Assembly: GCF_036181745.1 (NCBI RefSeq)
Contig: NZ_CP108080.1
Coordinates: forward strand, 5,955,501-6,019,500
Origin: Streptomyces sp. NBC_00259
GTDB taxonomy: Bacteria > Actinomycetota > Actinomycetes > Streptomycetales > Streptomycetaceae
Reading direction: 5' to 3'
DNA: 64,000 nucleotides
Position 1 is the stretch's first letter; each line of letters begins with the position of its first letter. Shown here piece after piece: positions 8,324 to 17,308 of the stretch. The notes beneath the pieces are model-generated. The model was given only the letters and a program-made list of their open reading frames with translations, did no database searches and was not told the DNA's origin. The translations under genes and the position numbers were made by a program.

Positions 8324-9277
8324 ATGGAACCCGTACTTGAACTGAGCGGCCTGCGCGTCGAGTACCGCGGCGACGGACGCACCGTGGTCGGCGCCGACGA
8401 CGTCTCCTTCTCCATCGGCGCCGGAGAGATCTTCGGCCTCGCCGGAGAGTCCGGCTGCGGCAAGTCGACCATCGCCAACGCGGTCATGCGGCTGCTGAAG
8501 CCCCCGGCGGAGATCACCGCGGGCAGCATCCGCTTCCAGGGGCGGGACGTCCTCGCCCTGGACGCACGTGAGCTGCGCGCCTTCCGATGGCGGGAGATCG
8601 CGATGGTCTTCCAGTCGGCGATGAACTCCCTCAACCCCGTTCTGACCATCGGCGAGCAGATCGTCGACATCTTCACCACCCACGAGAGGCTGAAGAAGCG
8701 GGTCGCGCGGGAGCGGGCGGGAGAGCTCCTGGAGCTGGTGGGCATCGACCCGGGGCGGCTGAAGGCGTACCCGCACCAGCTGTCCGGCGGTATGCGCCAG
8801 CGCGTGGTCATCGCCATGGCCGTCGCGCTCCGCCCCCGGCTGCTGATCATGGACGAGCCGACGACCGCGCTCGACGTGGTCGTGCAGCAGGAGATCATGG
8901 CGCAGATCCGCGACCTCCAGCGGGAGCTGGGCTTCTCCATCCTCTTCATCACTCACGACATGTCCCTGATGGTCGAGCTGTCGGACCGCATGGGCGTGAT
9001 GTACGGCGGACGGATCGTGGAACTCGCCGCCGCCAAGGACCTGTTCGCGGGGCCCCTCCATCCCTACACCGAGGCGCTGATGAACGCCTTCCCGCCGCTG
9101 ACAGGCCCGCGCCAAGAGCTCACCGGCCTCTTCGACGCCCCGCGCACCGCCGACAGCTGCGGCTTCCACGTCCGCTGTCCCGAGGACCGCTCGGACTGCT
9201 CCATGAACATCCCCGACCTGCGCGAGATCGCCCCCAGCCGGTGGGTGGCCCAGAGTGCCCAGGGAGCCCCGCGATGA
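8324..9277 (+). CDS. ABC transporter ATPase (DppD/OppD-like)
   Basis: 317 residues. Walker A GESGCGKST is at residues 41-49, the signature reads LSGGMRQR, Walker B LLIMDEPTTALD, and the switch His lies in FITHDMS. The C-terminal oligopeptide/dipeptide extension (LHPYTEALMNAFPPL, then a Cys-rich CGFHVRCPEDRSDC) is typical of Opp/Dpp ATPases and may bind an iron-sulfur cluster. It starts 3 bp after the permease stop and its own stop overlaps the next ATG (ATGA), so translation is coupled. Confidence 0.88.
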   Translation: MEPVLELSGLRVEYRGDGRTVVGADDVSFSIGAGEIFGLAGESGCGKSTIANAVMRLLKPPAEITAGSIRFQGRDVLALDARELRAFRWREIAMVFQSAMNSLNPVLTIGEQIVDIFTTHERLKKRVARERAGELLELVGIDPGRLKAYPHQLSGGMRQRVVIAMAVALRPRLLIMDEPTTALDVVVQQEIMAQIRDLQRELGFSILFITHDMSLMVELSDRMGVMYGGRIVELAAAKDLFAGPLHPYTEALMNAFPPLTGPRQELTGLFDAPRTADSCGFHVRCPEDRSDCSMNIPDLREIAPSRWVAQSAQGAPR

Positions 9278-10356
9278 CCCAGCCCCTGCTGTCCGTACGC
9301 GGTCTGACCAAGGACTTCCAGGTCGGCACCGTCTTCTCACGGCGCCGCGTCCGTGCCGTCGACGACGTGTCCTTCGACCTGCCGGCCGGCCGGATCACCG
9401 CTCTGGTCGGCGAGTCCGGCAGCGGCAAGTCCACCATCGCCCGCTGCCTCGCCCGCCTCGAACAGCCCTCCGCCGGACAGGTGCTGCTCGACGGCGAGGA
9501 CGTCCTGCGCACCGAGCGGCGCCGGGCGTCACGGACGTACCGCCACAAGGTCCAGATGGTGTTCCAGGACCCCTTCGGTTCGCTCAACCCCGTGCACCGC
9601 ATCGAGCACTTCCTCACCCGCGCCCTCGTCCTGCACGGCCGCCACGCCACCCCCGAGGCGCTGCGCGAGCTGATGACGACGGTCGGCCTGACCGAGGACA
9701 TGCTCCAGTCCTACCCGCACGAGCTCTCCGGCGGCCAGCGTCAGCGCGTCGCGATCGCCCGCGCCCTCGCCGTCGAGCCCCGGCTGATCCTCGCCGACGA
9801 ACCGACGTCGATGCTGGACGTCTCCGTGCGCGTCGGCGTGCTCAACCTGATGCGGCGCCTGCGCGACGAGCGGAACATCGCCATGCTCTACATCACGCAC
9901 GACCTGGGCTCCGCCCGCTACCTCGCGGACACCACGATGGTCATGTTCGCCGGCGAACTCGTCGAGGGCGGCGACGCGTTGGCGGTGATGGACGCCCCCG
10001 CCCACCCCTACACCCGCCTCCTGCTGTCCGCCGTACCCGACCCCGAACGGGCCGGCAGCTACGACCCCGTCGAGCGCGCCCGCCTGCGCGAGGCGATCCT
10101 CAACCCCACGTCCTGCCCCTACGGCGACGACGGCACGTGCAGCCGCACCGACCCCGTCCGCCACATCGTCGGCGAGACGAGCGAAGCGAGATGGGGGTCC
10201 CCCCGGCCGGAGGCTGGGGGAGGACAGCCCCACTGGGTGCGATGCCATCTGCGCGCACCCGCCTCCGACATCGCCCCCCGCGTCCTCAAGGCCACCGACC
10301 GGCCGGACAGCGAGGCCACCGACGCCACCGAGAAAGCGGAGACCACCGCCGCATGA
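9274..10356 (+). CDS. ABC transporter ATPase (DppF/OppF-like)
   Basis: 360 residues. Walker A GESGSGKST is at residues 46-54, the signature is LSGGQRQRVAIARAL, and Walker B is LILADEPTSMLD. The C-terminal Opp extension carries Cys residues (TSCPYGDDGTCSRTDP...CH). Around residues 300-320 the chain is interrupted in frame by the product of a common Streptomyces intergenic palindrome (see the repeat at 10178), which lengthens the C-terminus. The start overlaps the preceding stop (ATGA) and the stop overlaps the GH32 start, so it is part of a tightly coupled operon. Confidence 0.86.
   Translation: MTQPLLSVRGLTKDFQVGTVFSRRRVRAVDDVSFDLPAGRITALVGESGSGKSTIARCLARLEQPSAGQVLLDGEDVLRTERRRASRTYRHKVQMVFQDPFGSLNPVHRIEHFLTRALVLHGRHATPEALRELMTTVGLTEDMLQSYPHELSGGQRQRVAIARALAVEPRLILADEPTSMLDVSVRVGVLNLMRRLRDERNIAMLYITHDLGSARYLADTTMVMFAGELVEGGDALAVMDAPAHPYTRLLLSAVPDPERAGSYDPVERARLREAILNPTSCPYGDDGTCSRTDPVRHIVGETSEARWGSPRPEAGGGQPHWVRCHLRAPASDIAPRVLKATDRPDSEATDATEKAETTAA
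10178..10222 (+). repeat. Streptomyces palindromic repeat inserted in a coding sequence
   Basis: The segment GCGAAGCGAGATGGGGGTCC, continuing CCCCGGCCGGAGGCTGGGGGAG, matches a dispersed repeat I know from intergenic sites in many Streptomyces genomes. Here it sits inside the second ATPase gene and stays in frame, encoding SEARWGSPRPEAGGG within the C-terminal extension. Confidence 0.6.
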
Positions 10357-11894
10357 CCCACGACCTCACCCTCCCCTCCGGCAGCCACACCGCCGAGGGG
10401 CTGGCCGAACGCGCCCTGCGCGACCCCCACCGCCCCCGCTTCCACTTCACCTCGCCCGGCGGCTGGCTCAACGACCCCAACGGGCTGAGTCACTGGAACG
10501 GCGTCTACCACCTCTTCTACCAGTACAACCCGCTCGCCGCCGCCCACCACCGCATCCACTGGGGCCACGCCACCAGCACCGACCTCGTGCACTGGGCCGA
10601 TGAGCCGGTCGCCCTGGTGCCAGGCTCGGACGGCCCGGATCGCGACGGCTGTTGGTCCGGTGTCCTGGTGGACGACGGGGGAGTGCCCACGCTCGTCTAC
10701 TCGGGCAGGCACGGCGAGCATGAACTCCCTTGCGTGGCCAGGGGATCGGCGGATCTGACGTACTGGACCAAGGACTCGGCCAACCCGGTCATCACCGCCC
10801 CGCCGGAGGGTGTCGACATCACGGCCTTCCGCGACCACTGCGTCTGGCGGGAGGGCTCCGGCGAGAACACGGTGTGGCGTCAGCTGGTGGGCTCGGGAAT
10901 CCGGGGCGTCGGCGGAACGGCCTTCCTGTACGAATCCGACGACCTGCGCAGCTGGCGCTACGTCGGCCCCCTGTTGACCGGCGACGCCTCACAGAACCGG
11001 GGCGAGCTCGACTGGACCGGCACGATGTGGGAATGCGTCGACCTCTTCCGGCTCGGCGAGGACGAGGAGGCCGGCGGCACCGACGTCCTGGTCTTCTCCG
11101 CCTGGGACGCGGGCACCACCCACCACCCCCTGTACTGGACCGGCAGCTACCAGGGCGACACCTTCACCCCCACCGCCCTCCACCGCCTCGACTACGGCGG
11201 ACGCTACTTCTACGCCCCCCAGTCCACCCGCGACGAGCACGGCCGACGCATCATGTTCGGCTGGCTCCAGGAGGGCCGGACGGACGAGGCGAACGCGCAG
11301 GCCGGCTGGTGCGGTGTGATGTCCCTGCCGAGGGTCGTCACGCTCGCCACGGACGGCGGCCTGCACCAGGCCCCGGTGCCGGAGCTGACCGCGCTGCGGC
11401 GGGAGCGCGTAGAGGTGGCTCCAGGCCGACTGGCCGACCCGTACAGCCGGCTGCCCGCCGTGCGCGGGGAGCAGCTGGACATCGAGACGACCCTGCGCCT
11501 GGGCACCGGAGCGACCGCCCGGCTCGTGCTCCGCGAGACACCGGACGGCGCGGAACGCACGGTCGTGGAGGTGAGCCGGTCGCACGACGGAGCGGGCACG
11601 CTCCGACTGCACCGCGAGAGCAGCAGCCTCGACCCGACGGTCGACACCGAACCCCGGTACGGCGAACTGCCGTTGGACCCCGACGGGCGGGTCGACCTGC
11701 GCGTCCTCGTCGACCACTCCGCACTGGAGATCTTCGCCAACGGGCGTGCCCTGACCGCCCGCATCTACCCCACCCGCCCGGACGAGGCCGTCGGCGTCGG
11801 TATCGGTGCCGACGGCGACGTGGCCCTGGAGCGGTTCGACGCCTGGCAAATGGCGTCGGCCTTCACCGACGGACCCCGGCCGCTGTGGCCGTGA
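10353..11894 (+). CDS. GH32 beta-fructosidase, intracellular
   Basis: 513 residues, no signal peptide, so probably cytoplasmic. The five-bladed propeller domain carries the nucleophile motif WLNDPNG (Asp41), the transition-state motif FRD (Asp161, followed by His rather than the usual Pro) and the acid/base Glu227 in MWECVD. A C-terminal beta-sandwich follows, with VDHSALEIFANG near residue 455. It would hydrolyse imported fructo-oligosaccharides or sucrose to fructose for the neighbouring kinase. The start overlaps the ATPase stop (ATGA), so import and hydrolysis are co-produced. The exact substrate is not readable from sequence. Confidence 0.87.
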   Translation: MTHDLTLPSGSHTAEGLAERALRDPHRPRFHFTSPGGWLNDPNGLSHWNGVYHLFYQYNPLAAAHHRIHWGHATSTDLVHWADEPVALVPGSDGPDRDGCWSGVLVDDGGVPTLVYSGRHGEHELPCVARGSADLTYWTKDSANPVITAPPEGVDITAFRDHCVWREGSGENTVWRQLVGSGIRGVGGTAFLYESDDLRSWRYVGPLLTGDASQNRGELDWTGTMWECVDLFRLGEDEEAGGTDVLVFSAWDAGTTHHPLYWTGSYQGDTFTPTALHRLDYGGRYFYAPQSTRDEHGRRIMFGWLQEGRTDEANAQAGWCGVMSLPRVVTLATDGGLHQAPVPELTALRRERVEVAPGRLADPYSRLPAVRGEQLDIETTLRLGTGATARLVLRETPDGAERTVVEVSRSHDGAGTLRLHRESSSLDPTVDTEPRYGELPLDPDGRVDLRVLVDHSALEIFANGRALTARIYPTRPDEAVGVGIGADGDVALERFDAWQMASAFTDGPRPLWP

Positions 11895-11909
11895 CGGTCT
11901 TACACACGA

Positions 11910-11946
11910 CCACGGCCCGCGGGGTGGACGTCCCCGCGGGCCGTGG
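11910..11946 (+). terminator. strong hairpin closing the fructan importer operon
   Basis: A perfect 15-bp stem (CCACGGCCCGCGGGG with CCCCGCGGGCCGTGG) and a 7-nt loop begin 16 bp after the GH32 stop. It separates the importer operon from the secreted GH32 gene. Confidence 0.75.
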
Positions 11947-11976
11947 CCTCCTCCCTGTTCTCCCTCAGGAGCCGCC

Positions 11977-14900
11977 ATGAGCGTGTCCCGCCGTACCCTC
12001 CTGCTCGCCGGAGGAACCGCCGCCACCCTGCTCCCTCTCGGAGGCATCCTCCCCGCAGCACAGGCCGCCGCCCCGAGCGCCGCCGGAGCGACCCCCGCCG
12101 CCACCCCGATTCCCGACCCCATCCCCGTCACCGGCACCTGGACCCGCACCTCCGACGGCGGCCAGAAGGCGACAGCCGGCCGTCGCGGGCCCGCCCTCGC
12201 CCTGTCCGAGCAGCAACTCGCGGCCAAGGGGTCGTACGCGGCCCGCATAACGCCCCAATCCTCTTCCGCCGTAGGCGCGTTGGTGTTCCGGGCCGCCCTC
12301 GACGGCTCGACCGGATACGCGATCGCCCTCGACCCCGGCCGCTCCCGCATACGGCTCTACGACCTGGCCGGCGACGACACGATCGCCACCGCGCCGCTGC
12401 CCGGCGCACGGGCCGGAAAGTCCTACGACCTCCAAGTGGCCTTCGACGGACCCGAGCTGACGGTACATGTCGACGGCAAGCGGCTCCTCCACGCCGAGGA
12501 CCACCGCCACGACACCGGCTCGGTGGGCCTGCTCGCCCAGGGCGGCAAGGTCACCTTCGGCCCGCCCTCCCTCTCCTCGGTCACCACCAACCTCACCGGC
12601 TGGACCACGAGCGGCGGCACCTGGACGGCGAGTCCGCTGGGCTGGCGCGCGGCCCCAGCCCAGGGAGCCACCGCCCGCGCCATCACCACGACCCAGACGT
12701 ACGACACCGCGCTCCAGGCCGACCTGCTCCTGCACGACGCCTCCGCCATCGCCTCACTGCTGGTGCGCACCGACGCCACGGCCACGCACGGATACGGCGT
12801 CCAAGTCGACGCGGACCAGGGCAGGTTGAGGCTCTACCGCATCGACGGCAACGTCACCCTCGGCACCTACGCGACCACCATCAAGGCCGACGCGGTCTAC
12901 CGCCTGCGCATCGAAGCCGAACACGACGAACTGCGCGTGCACTGGCAGACCAACTTCCTCTCTCCCGACGGCTACAGCCCCGTCATCACCGCCCAGGACT
13001 CCACCCACACCAAGGGCCGGCTCGCCGTCTCGGCATCGGCCGGCGAGGTGTCCTTCGAGAACATCGCCGCCGCCGACCTCGCCACCGGCCTCCAGGGCTG
13101 GACGGCCCGCTCCGGCACCTGGACCCCCGACCTGTGCGGCATCCGCGGCGAGAACGGCCTGCGCACGGCCCCCTCCACCGACGGCGACCTGGTGGCGAGA
13201 GCCGACATCACCCCCGGCGACCGCTCCTCCTCGGCCGGCCTCGTCCTGCGTGCGTCCGCGAACGGCTCCGGCGGCTACGAAGCCCGCCTGGAAGCCGGCC
13301 GCAACGCCGTCGTCCTGCTGGACCGCTCCTCCGGTGCCCGCCTCGCCTCCGCCTCCGGCCCGGTCCGGCGCATCACGGCCGGAAGCACGTACCGCGTCGA
13401 GGCTCGCGCGACGGGCAGAACCATCGAGGTGTACGTGGACGGCGTACGGGCGCTGAAGACCCGCGTGTCCCACACCAAGGGCGCCACCTTCGGCACCGCC
13501 GCCGCGCACGGGACGTCGTACTTCCAGAACGTCGAGGTCCACAGCACCGCCGACTACTTCACCGAGCCGTACCGCCCCACGTACCACTACTCCCAGCTCA
13601 CCGGCTCCACCAGCGACCCCTGCGGCCTGCTGCACTACGACGGCGAGTACCACCTCTTCCACCAGGACGAGGGCCGCTGGGCGCACGCGGTCAGCACCGA
13701 CCTCGTCCACTGGCAGCCCCTGCCGATCGCCCTGCCCTGGAACGCCTATGGCCACTGCTGGACCGGCTGCGCGGTCGTGGACGCCGACGACACCTCCGGT
13801 CTCTTCGACGGCGGCTCGGGCCTGATCGCCTATTACACGAGCTACCACCCGGACAAGCCGGGCGGGAACGCCGGCGTGCGCATCGCGTACAGCAAGGACA
13901 ACGGCCGCTCCTGGCAGCTGCACGGCGGCTCGACCCCGGCCGTGCAGAACCCGGGCGGCCCCGACGCCGGCTGGACCTTCCGCGACCCGAAGGTCATCCG
14001 CGACGAGGTTCACGAGCAGTGGCTGATGGTCGTCTCCGGCGGCGACCACATCCGCTTCTTCACCTCCACCGACCTCCTCACCTGGACCCAGGTCAGCTCC
14101 TTCGGCTACGGCGACTGGGCCACGCCCGGCGTCTGGGAGTGCCCCGACTTCTTCCCGCTGCCGGTCGACGGCGACAAGGACAAGGTGAAGTGGGTCCTCA
14201 CTCTGAGCACCGGTGCCGTACGCGCCACGAACGGCTCGGCCGCCCAGTACTTCACGGGTGACTGGAACGGCACCGGTTTCACTCCCGACCAGAAGGCCGG
14301 CACGGTCCTGCGCGCAGACTCCGGCCGTGACTACTACGCCGCCATGTCCTTCTACGGCCTGCCCGACGACCGCCGCGTCTGGCTCGGCTGGATGAGCAAC
14401 TGGGACTACCCCTTCAGCGCCCCGACCGGCGGCTGGAACGGCCAGCTGAGCACCCCCCGCGAACTGACACTCACGAACACCGCCGACGGCGTACGCCTGG
14501 TGCAGCGCCCGGTCCGCGAGCTGACCGCCCTGCGCTCCTCTGCCACGACCCGCAAGAGCCTCTCCGTCGGCCCCGAATCGGCGAATCCGCTCACACGTGT
14601 CACGGGTATCGCCTACGAGATCGAGGCCGAGATCACCCTTGGCACCGCCACAGAGATCGGCTTCCGGCTCCGGACCGACGACGACCAGCACACGACGGTC
14701 GGATACCACGCGGAGGCGCAGGAGCTGTTCGTGGACCGCTCGGCCTCGGGCCTGAGTGACTTCACGCAGTACTTCACGGGCCGCACGGTCGCGCCGATGA
14801 AGACGACCGACGGCCGCGTGACCCTGCGCGTGTACGTTGACTCGTCCTCGGTCGAGGCATTCGGCGGGGACGGACACGCCGCCGTGACCAGCCTGATCTT

Positions 14901-15549
14901 CCCCGGCCCGGACGCCGACGGCATGGCCTTCTACGCCAAGGGCGGCACCGCACACATCGAGTCGCTCAAGGTGCACAGGCTGGACAGCACCTTCCGCCTG
15001 GTGGATCGGGTGAAGCCGCTGGTGGCCGCCCCGACCGGTGGTGAATTCCGCTCGGGCCTCGGCAACTTGACGATCACCCCCGCGGGCCGCTGGTCGACGG
15101 ACAGCGCGGGCCGCGCCGGAAGCTTCGACAAGGACTCCAACGCGATCTCGTCCCTCACGGCGACGGACTTGGACCTCACCACCCTGGTCCGGCTCGGCGG
15201 CCCCGACCCGGACACGGGCGGCGCCCTCTCCCTCCTCTGGCGCGCCTCCTCCGACGGCACCGATGCCTACTGCCTCAACATCGACCCCGACCTACGCGTG
15301 ATCCGCCTGGTCGCCAAGGCCAACGGCTTCTTCGACGACGGCGCCGCCCTCGCCCGCGTCTCGGCCCTGCTCCGCCGCGGCACGACCTACCCCGTCCGCA
15401 TCCTCACCGAGGGCGACCGCATCCAGGTGTTCCTCAACGGCGAGCGGATCATCGACGTGACGGACACGACGTACACGAGCGGACACATCGGCCTCAACGT
15501 GTTCGGAGGGAGGGCGGCCTACCAGAACACGTACGTGAAGCAGCTGTAA
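11977..15549 (+). CDS. large secreted GH32 family enzyme with multiple LamG-like domains
   Basis: 1190 residues. The Tat-type signal SRRTLLLAGG near the start and AQA before residue 30 predict export. Residues ~45-535 form three successive concanavalin/DUF1080-like beta-sandwiches. The GH32 propeller and sandwich cover ~540-1000, and another LamG-like domain ends the protein. Transition-state Asp670 (TFRDPK) and acid/base Glu721 (WECPDFF) are present. The nucleophile motif reads SDPCG (Asp547) instead of NDPNG, and the usual YQYNP segment is replaced by FHQDEGRWAHA. The start ATG follows CAGGAG. It is probably an exo- or endo-acting enzyme on levan, inulin or a related fructan outside the cell; the altered active site makes specificity uncertain. 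Confidence 0.85.
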   Translation: MSVSRRTLLLAGGTAATLLPLGGILPAAQAAAPSAAGATPAATPIPDPIPVTGTWTRTSDGGQKATAGRRGPALALSEQQLAAKGSYAARITPQSSSAVGALVFRAALDGSTGYAIALDPGRSRIRLYDLAGDDTIATAPLPGARAGKSYDLQVAFDGPELTVHVDGKRLLHAEDHRHDTGSVGLLAQGGKVTFGPPSLSSVTTNLTGWTTSGGTWTASPLGWRAAPAQGATARAITTTQTYDTALQADLLLHDASAIASLLVRTDATATHGYGVQVDADQGRLRLYRIDGNVTLGTYATTIKADAVYRLRIEAEHDELRVHWQTNFLSPDGYSPVITAQDSTHTKGRLAVSASAGEVSFENIAAADLATGLQGWTARSGTWTPDLCGIRGENGLRTAPSTDGDLVARADITPGDRSSSAGLVLRASANGSGGYEARLEAGRNAVVLLDRSSGARLASASGPVRRITAGSTYRVEARATGRTIEVYVDGVRALKTRVSHTKGATFGTAAAHGTSYFQNVEVHSTADYFTEPYRPTYHYSQLTGSTSDPCGLLHYDGEYHLFHQDEGRWAHAVSTDLVHWQPLPIALPWNAYGHCWTGCAVVDADDTSGLFDGGSGLIAYYTSYHPDKPGGNAGVRIAYSKDNGRSWQLHGGSTPAVQNPGGPDAGWTFRDPKVIRDEVHEQWLMVVSGGDHIRFFTSTDLLTWTQVSSFGYGDWATPGVWECPDFFPLPVDGDKDKVKWVLTLSTGAVRATNGSAAQYFTGDWNGTGFTPDQKAGTVLRADSGRDYYAAMSFYGLPDDRRVWLGWMSNWDYPFSAPTGGWNGQLSTPRELTLTNTADGVRLVQRPVRELTALRSSATTRKSLSVGPESANPLTRVTGIAYEIEAEITLGTATEIGFRLRTDDDQHTTVGYHAEAQELFVDRSASGLSDFTQYFTGRTVAPMKTTDGRVTLRVYVDSSSVEAFGGDGHAAVTSLIFPGPDADGMAFYAKGGTAHIESLKVHRLDSTFRLVDRVKPLVAAPTGGEFRSGLGNLTITPAGRWSTDSAGRAGSFDKDSNAISSLTATDLDLTTLVRLGGPDPDTGGALSLLWRASSDGTDAYCLNIDPDLRVIRLVAKANGFFDDGAALARVSALLRRGTTYPVRILTEGDRIQVFLNGERIIDVTDTTYTSGHIGLNVFGGRAAYQNTYVKQL

Positions 15550-15577
15550 CCACCGACCAGGGCCGACCTACGGCAAT

Positions 15578-15627
15578 GCCCGCAGAGGCTCCACCCCCCC
15601 GAGTAACGGGGCGGAGCCTCTGCGGGC
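15578..15627 (+). terminator. hairpin after the secreted GH32 gene
   Basis: GCCCGCAGAGGCTCC pairs perfectly with GGAGCCTCTGCGGGC around a 20-nt loop, 28 bp after the stop codon. Confidence 0.7.
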
Positions 15628-15706
15628 TGGAAGGACAATCCGCTGTGAGTGGGTTCGGAACCCCTTCCCGAATTGGCGAGATCGGCCCTCGCCGACGCCC
15701 CGCGGA

Positions 15707-16049
15707 AGGGCAGTTCTCCGAAGCGTGGGGCACCAAGTACCCGGCCGTGATCAAGCTGTGGTCCGACGCCTGGGCCGAGTTCGTGCCCTTCCTCTCGTTC
15801 GACGTGGAGATCCGCAAGGTGATCTGCTCCACGAACGCGATCGAGAGCGTCAACGCCCGCATACGCAAGGCCGTCCGGGCCCGCGGTCACTTCCCGAACG
15901 AGGCCGCCGCTCTCAAGTGCGTGTATACGGCGCTGATGAGCCTGGACCCCACAGGACAGGGCCGCCGGCGCTGGACCATGCGCTGGAAGGCACCGCTCAA
16001 CGCCTTCCAAATCGCCTTCGAGGGCCGCCTCACCCCCACCCACCACTGA
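15707..16049 (+). pseudogene. IS256-family transposase, C-terminal fragment
   Basis: About 113 residues from QFSEAWGTKYPAVIKLW to a stop. They include the IS256 catalytic-domain end (IRKVICSTNAIESVNARIRK, then RARGHFPNEAAALKCVY). The catalytic Asp residues and the N-terminal two thirds are missing, so it cannot transpose. Downstream, TTAACTTTACAGACCCC at 16073-16090 looks like the right terminal inverted repeat of the insertion sequence. Immediately beyond it begins the truncated fructokinase. Confidence 0.82.
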
Positions 16050-16069
16050 CATCTCAACAACCAAGATCA

Positions 16070-16090
16070 GCCGTTAACTTTACAGACCCC
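16070..16090 (+). mobile_element. right end of an IS256-family insertion sequence
   Basis: The segment CCGTTAACTTTACAGACCCC lies 25 bp after the transposase stop, where IS256-type elements have their terminal inverted repeat. No matching left end or target duplication is visible, since the element is truncated. Confidence 0.5.
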
Positions 16091-16091
16091 C

Positions 16092-16427
16092 GGCACTCGC
16101 CTCGTCGTCGTCACACTCGGCGGGCGCGGCGCTCTCGCATCACTGGACGGCTCGCGCGTCGCTGTCCCGGCCCCGCCTACCGTGGTCGTTGACACAGTTG
16201 GCGCCGGCGACTCCTTCACCGCGGGTCTCCTCCACCGACTCGCTGCTCTCGAAAGCCTCGGCGGCCGACTCGACGACCTGACGCTCGAAGACCCCACCGA
16301 TGCCTGCGCATTCGCCGCCCAAGGCGCCGCCCTGACGTGCGCGGTCCCCGGTGCGAACCCACCCTGGGCAGACGAACCGGCACCGCGGATCGGCGCTGCA
16401 CGAAACCTGCCGCGCCACATGGGTTGA
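16092..16427 (+). pseudogene. PfkB-family fructokinase, C-terminal fragment
   Basis: The last ~110 residues of a fructokinase, beginning TRLVVVTLGGRGALASLDGS and including the catalytic signature DTVGAGDSFTAGLLHRL. It is closely related to, but clearly diverged from, the intact kinase at 2353-3342 on the opposite strand (for example ...TDACAFAAQGAALTCAVPGANPP). The N-terminal sugar-binding half is missing and the fragment starts directly at an insertion-sequence end. Two fructokinase loci therefore once existed here, or the segment came from a related strain's fructan cluster. Confidence 0.75.
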
Positions 16428-16972
16428 AGGGCATTCAGCCACGGTGACGGCGGTCTCGTGCGAAGCGACCGCAGCGCCCATCAGATGTCCGCAGCTGGCG
16501 CTGCCTGAGCAGTAGCCAACCCGGCCCGGCGCGACCAGTACCCCGCATTCGCCCGGCTGCGGCGATCACGTGTAACCGCTCGGCAGGGCGGGAGCCTGCG
16601 GATCCAGGCGCTGACAGAGCTACTCGGACTCCTGGGCCTGCCACGTCTCTAGCACGGTGCGAGAGGGATCCCAGCCGGTGGTGATCCGGTTGATCGGTGG
16701 GTTGAATTCTCCGCTGCACATGAGCTCGTAGAGCTCCACGAGGTCTTGCTGCGTGACGCAGAGGGAGCCGAGATGCGCAGCTGCTGGAAGGCTGGCCTGG
16801 CGCTGCGGCTGGGCCCTCGCCCCGGCCGCATCGACCTCGGACTCGGCCGCGCCACCGCCGCCCCTGGGCGGCCTCGCCCTGCGCCGCGACATCATGGCGC
16901 GCTTTCGTAAGCCAGGTCTCCCGGCGACGGAGGTCGCTGTCACGCTGCAGCGAGGCCGACGCCGTCTCGACC
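16428..16972. other. no intact gene; unidentified minus-strand fragment
   Basis: About 545 bp. A minus-strand frame ending at 16620 contains TQQDLVELYELMCSGEFNPP and INRITTGWDPSRTVLETW. It reads like genuine protein but matches no family I recognise and has no clear start. I see no other signal here. Confidence 0.3.
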
Positions 16973-16973
16973 G

Positions 16974-17308
16974 TGACGCTCATTTGACGCTCCGGGCCCC
17001 GACATGTCGGCCACTGAGCCGAGAAGCAGGTTTCGGCCTGCGGTTTCTGTCTCCTCGCCCCCTGTGACATCTTTTCGATGACCTCGCACGCGGAGTGCGT
17101 GGCGATTCTGGAGCCTGCTGAGAAGGGTGCCTGACCTGCTGTTTCGCGCACCAGGTGGCTCGTTCGACCTGTTTTCGCTCGCGGAACGGGTCGAACGGGC
17201 AAACCACCTGCCTCGACCGGTCTGACCTGCGGGTCAGGGCGCGGTGAGGATGATATGAGGGATGTTGGCGAAGCGCCTTTTGCGATTTTTGACGCCCGGA
17301 TGACGCTC
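16974..17308 (+). repeat. att-like module, copy 2 (arms on both sides)
   Basis: Left arms TGACGCTC at 16974-16981 and 16985-16992; core beginning GACATC at 17066, encoding FSMTSHAECVAILE and a stop; a 9-bp inverted repeat (17161-17169 with 17189-17197). The right arms are TGACGCCC at 17290-17297 and TGACGCTC at 17301-17308. Both arm pairs have 11-bp spacing. This is the layout of a tyrosine-integrase attP or of the junction between two tandemly integrated elements. No integrase gene is adjacent. Confidence 0.5.
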
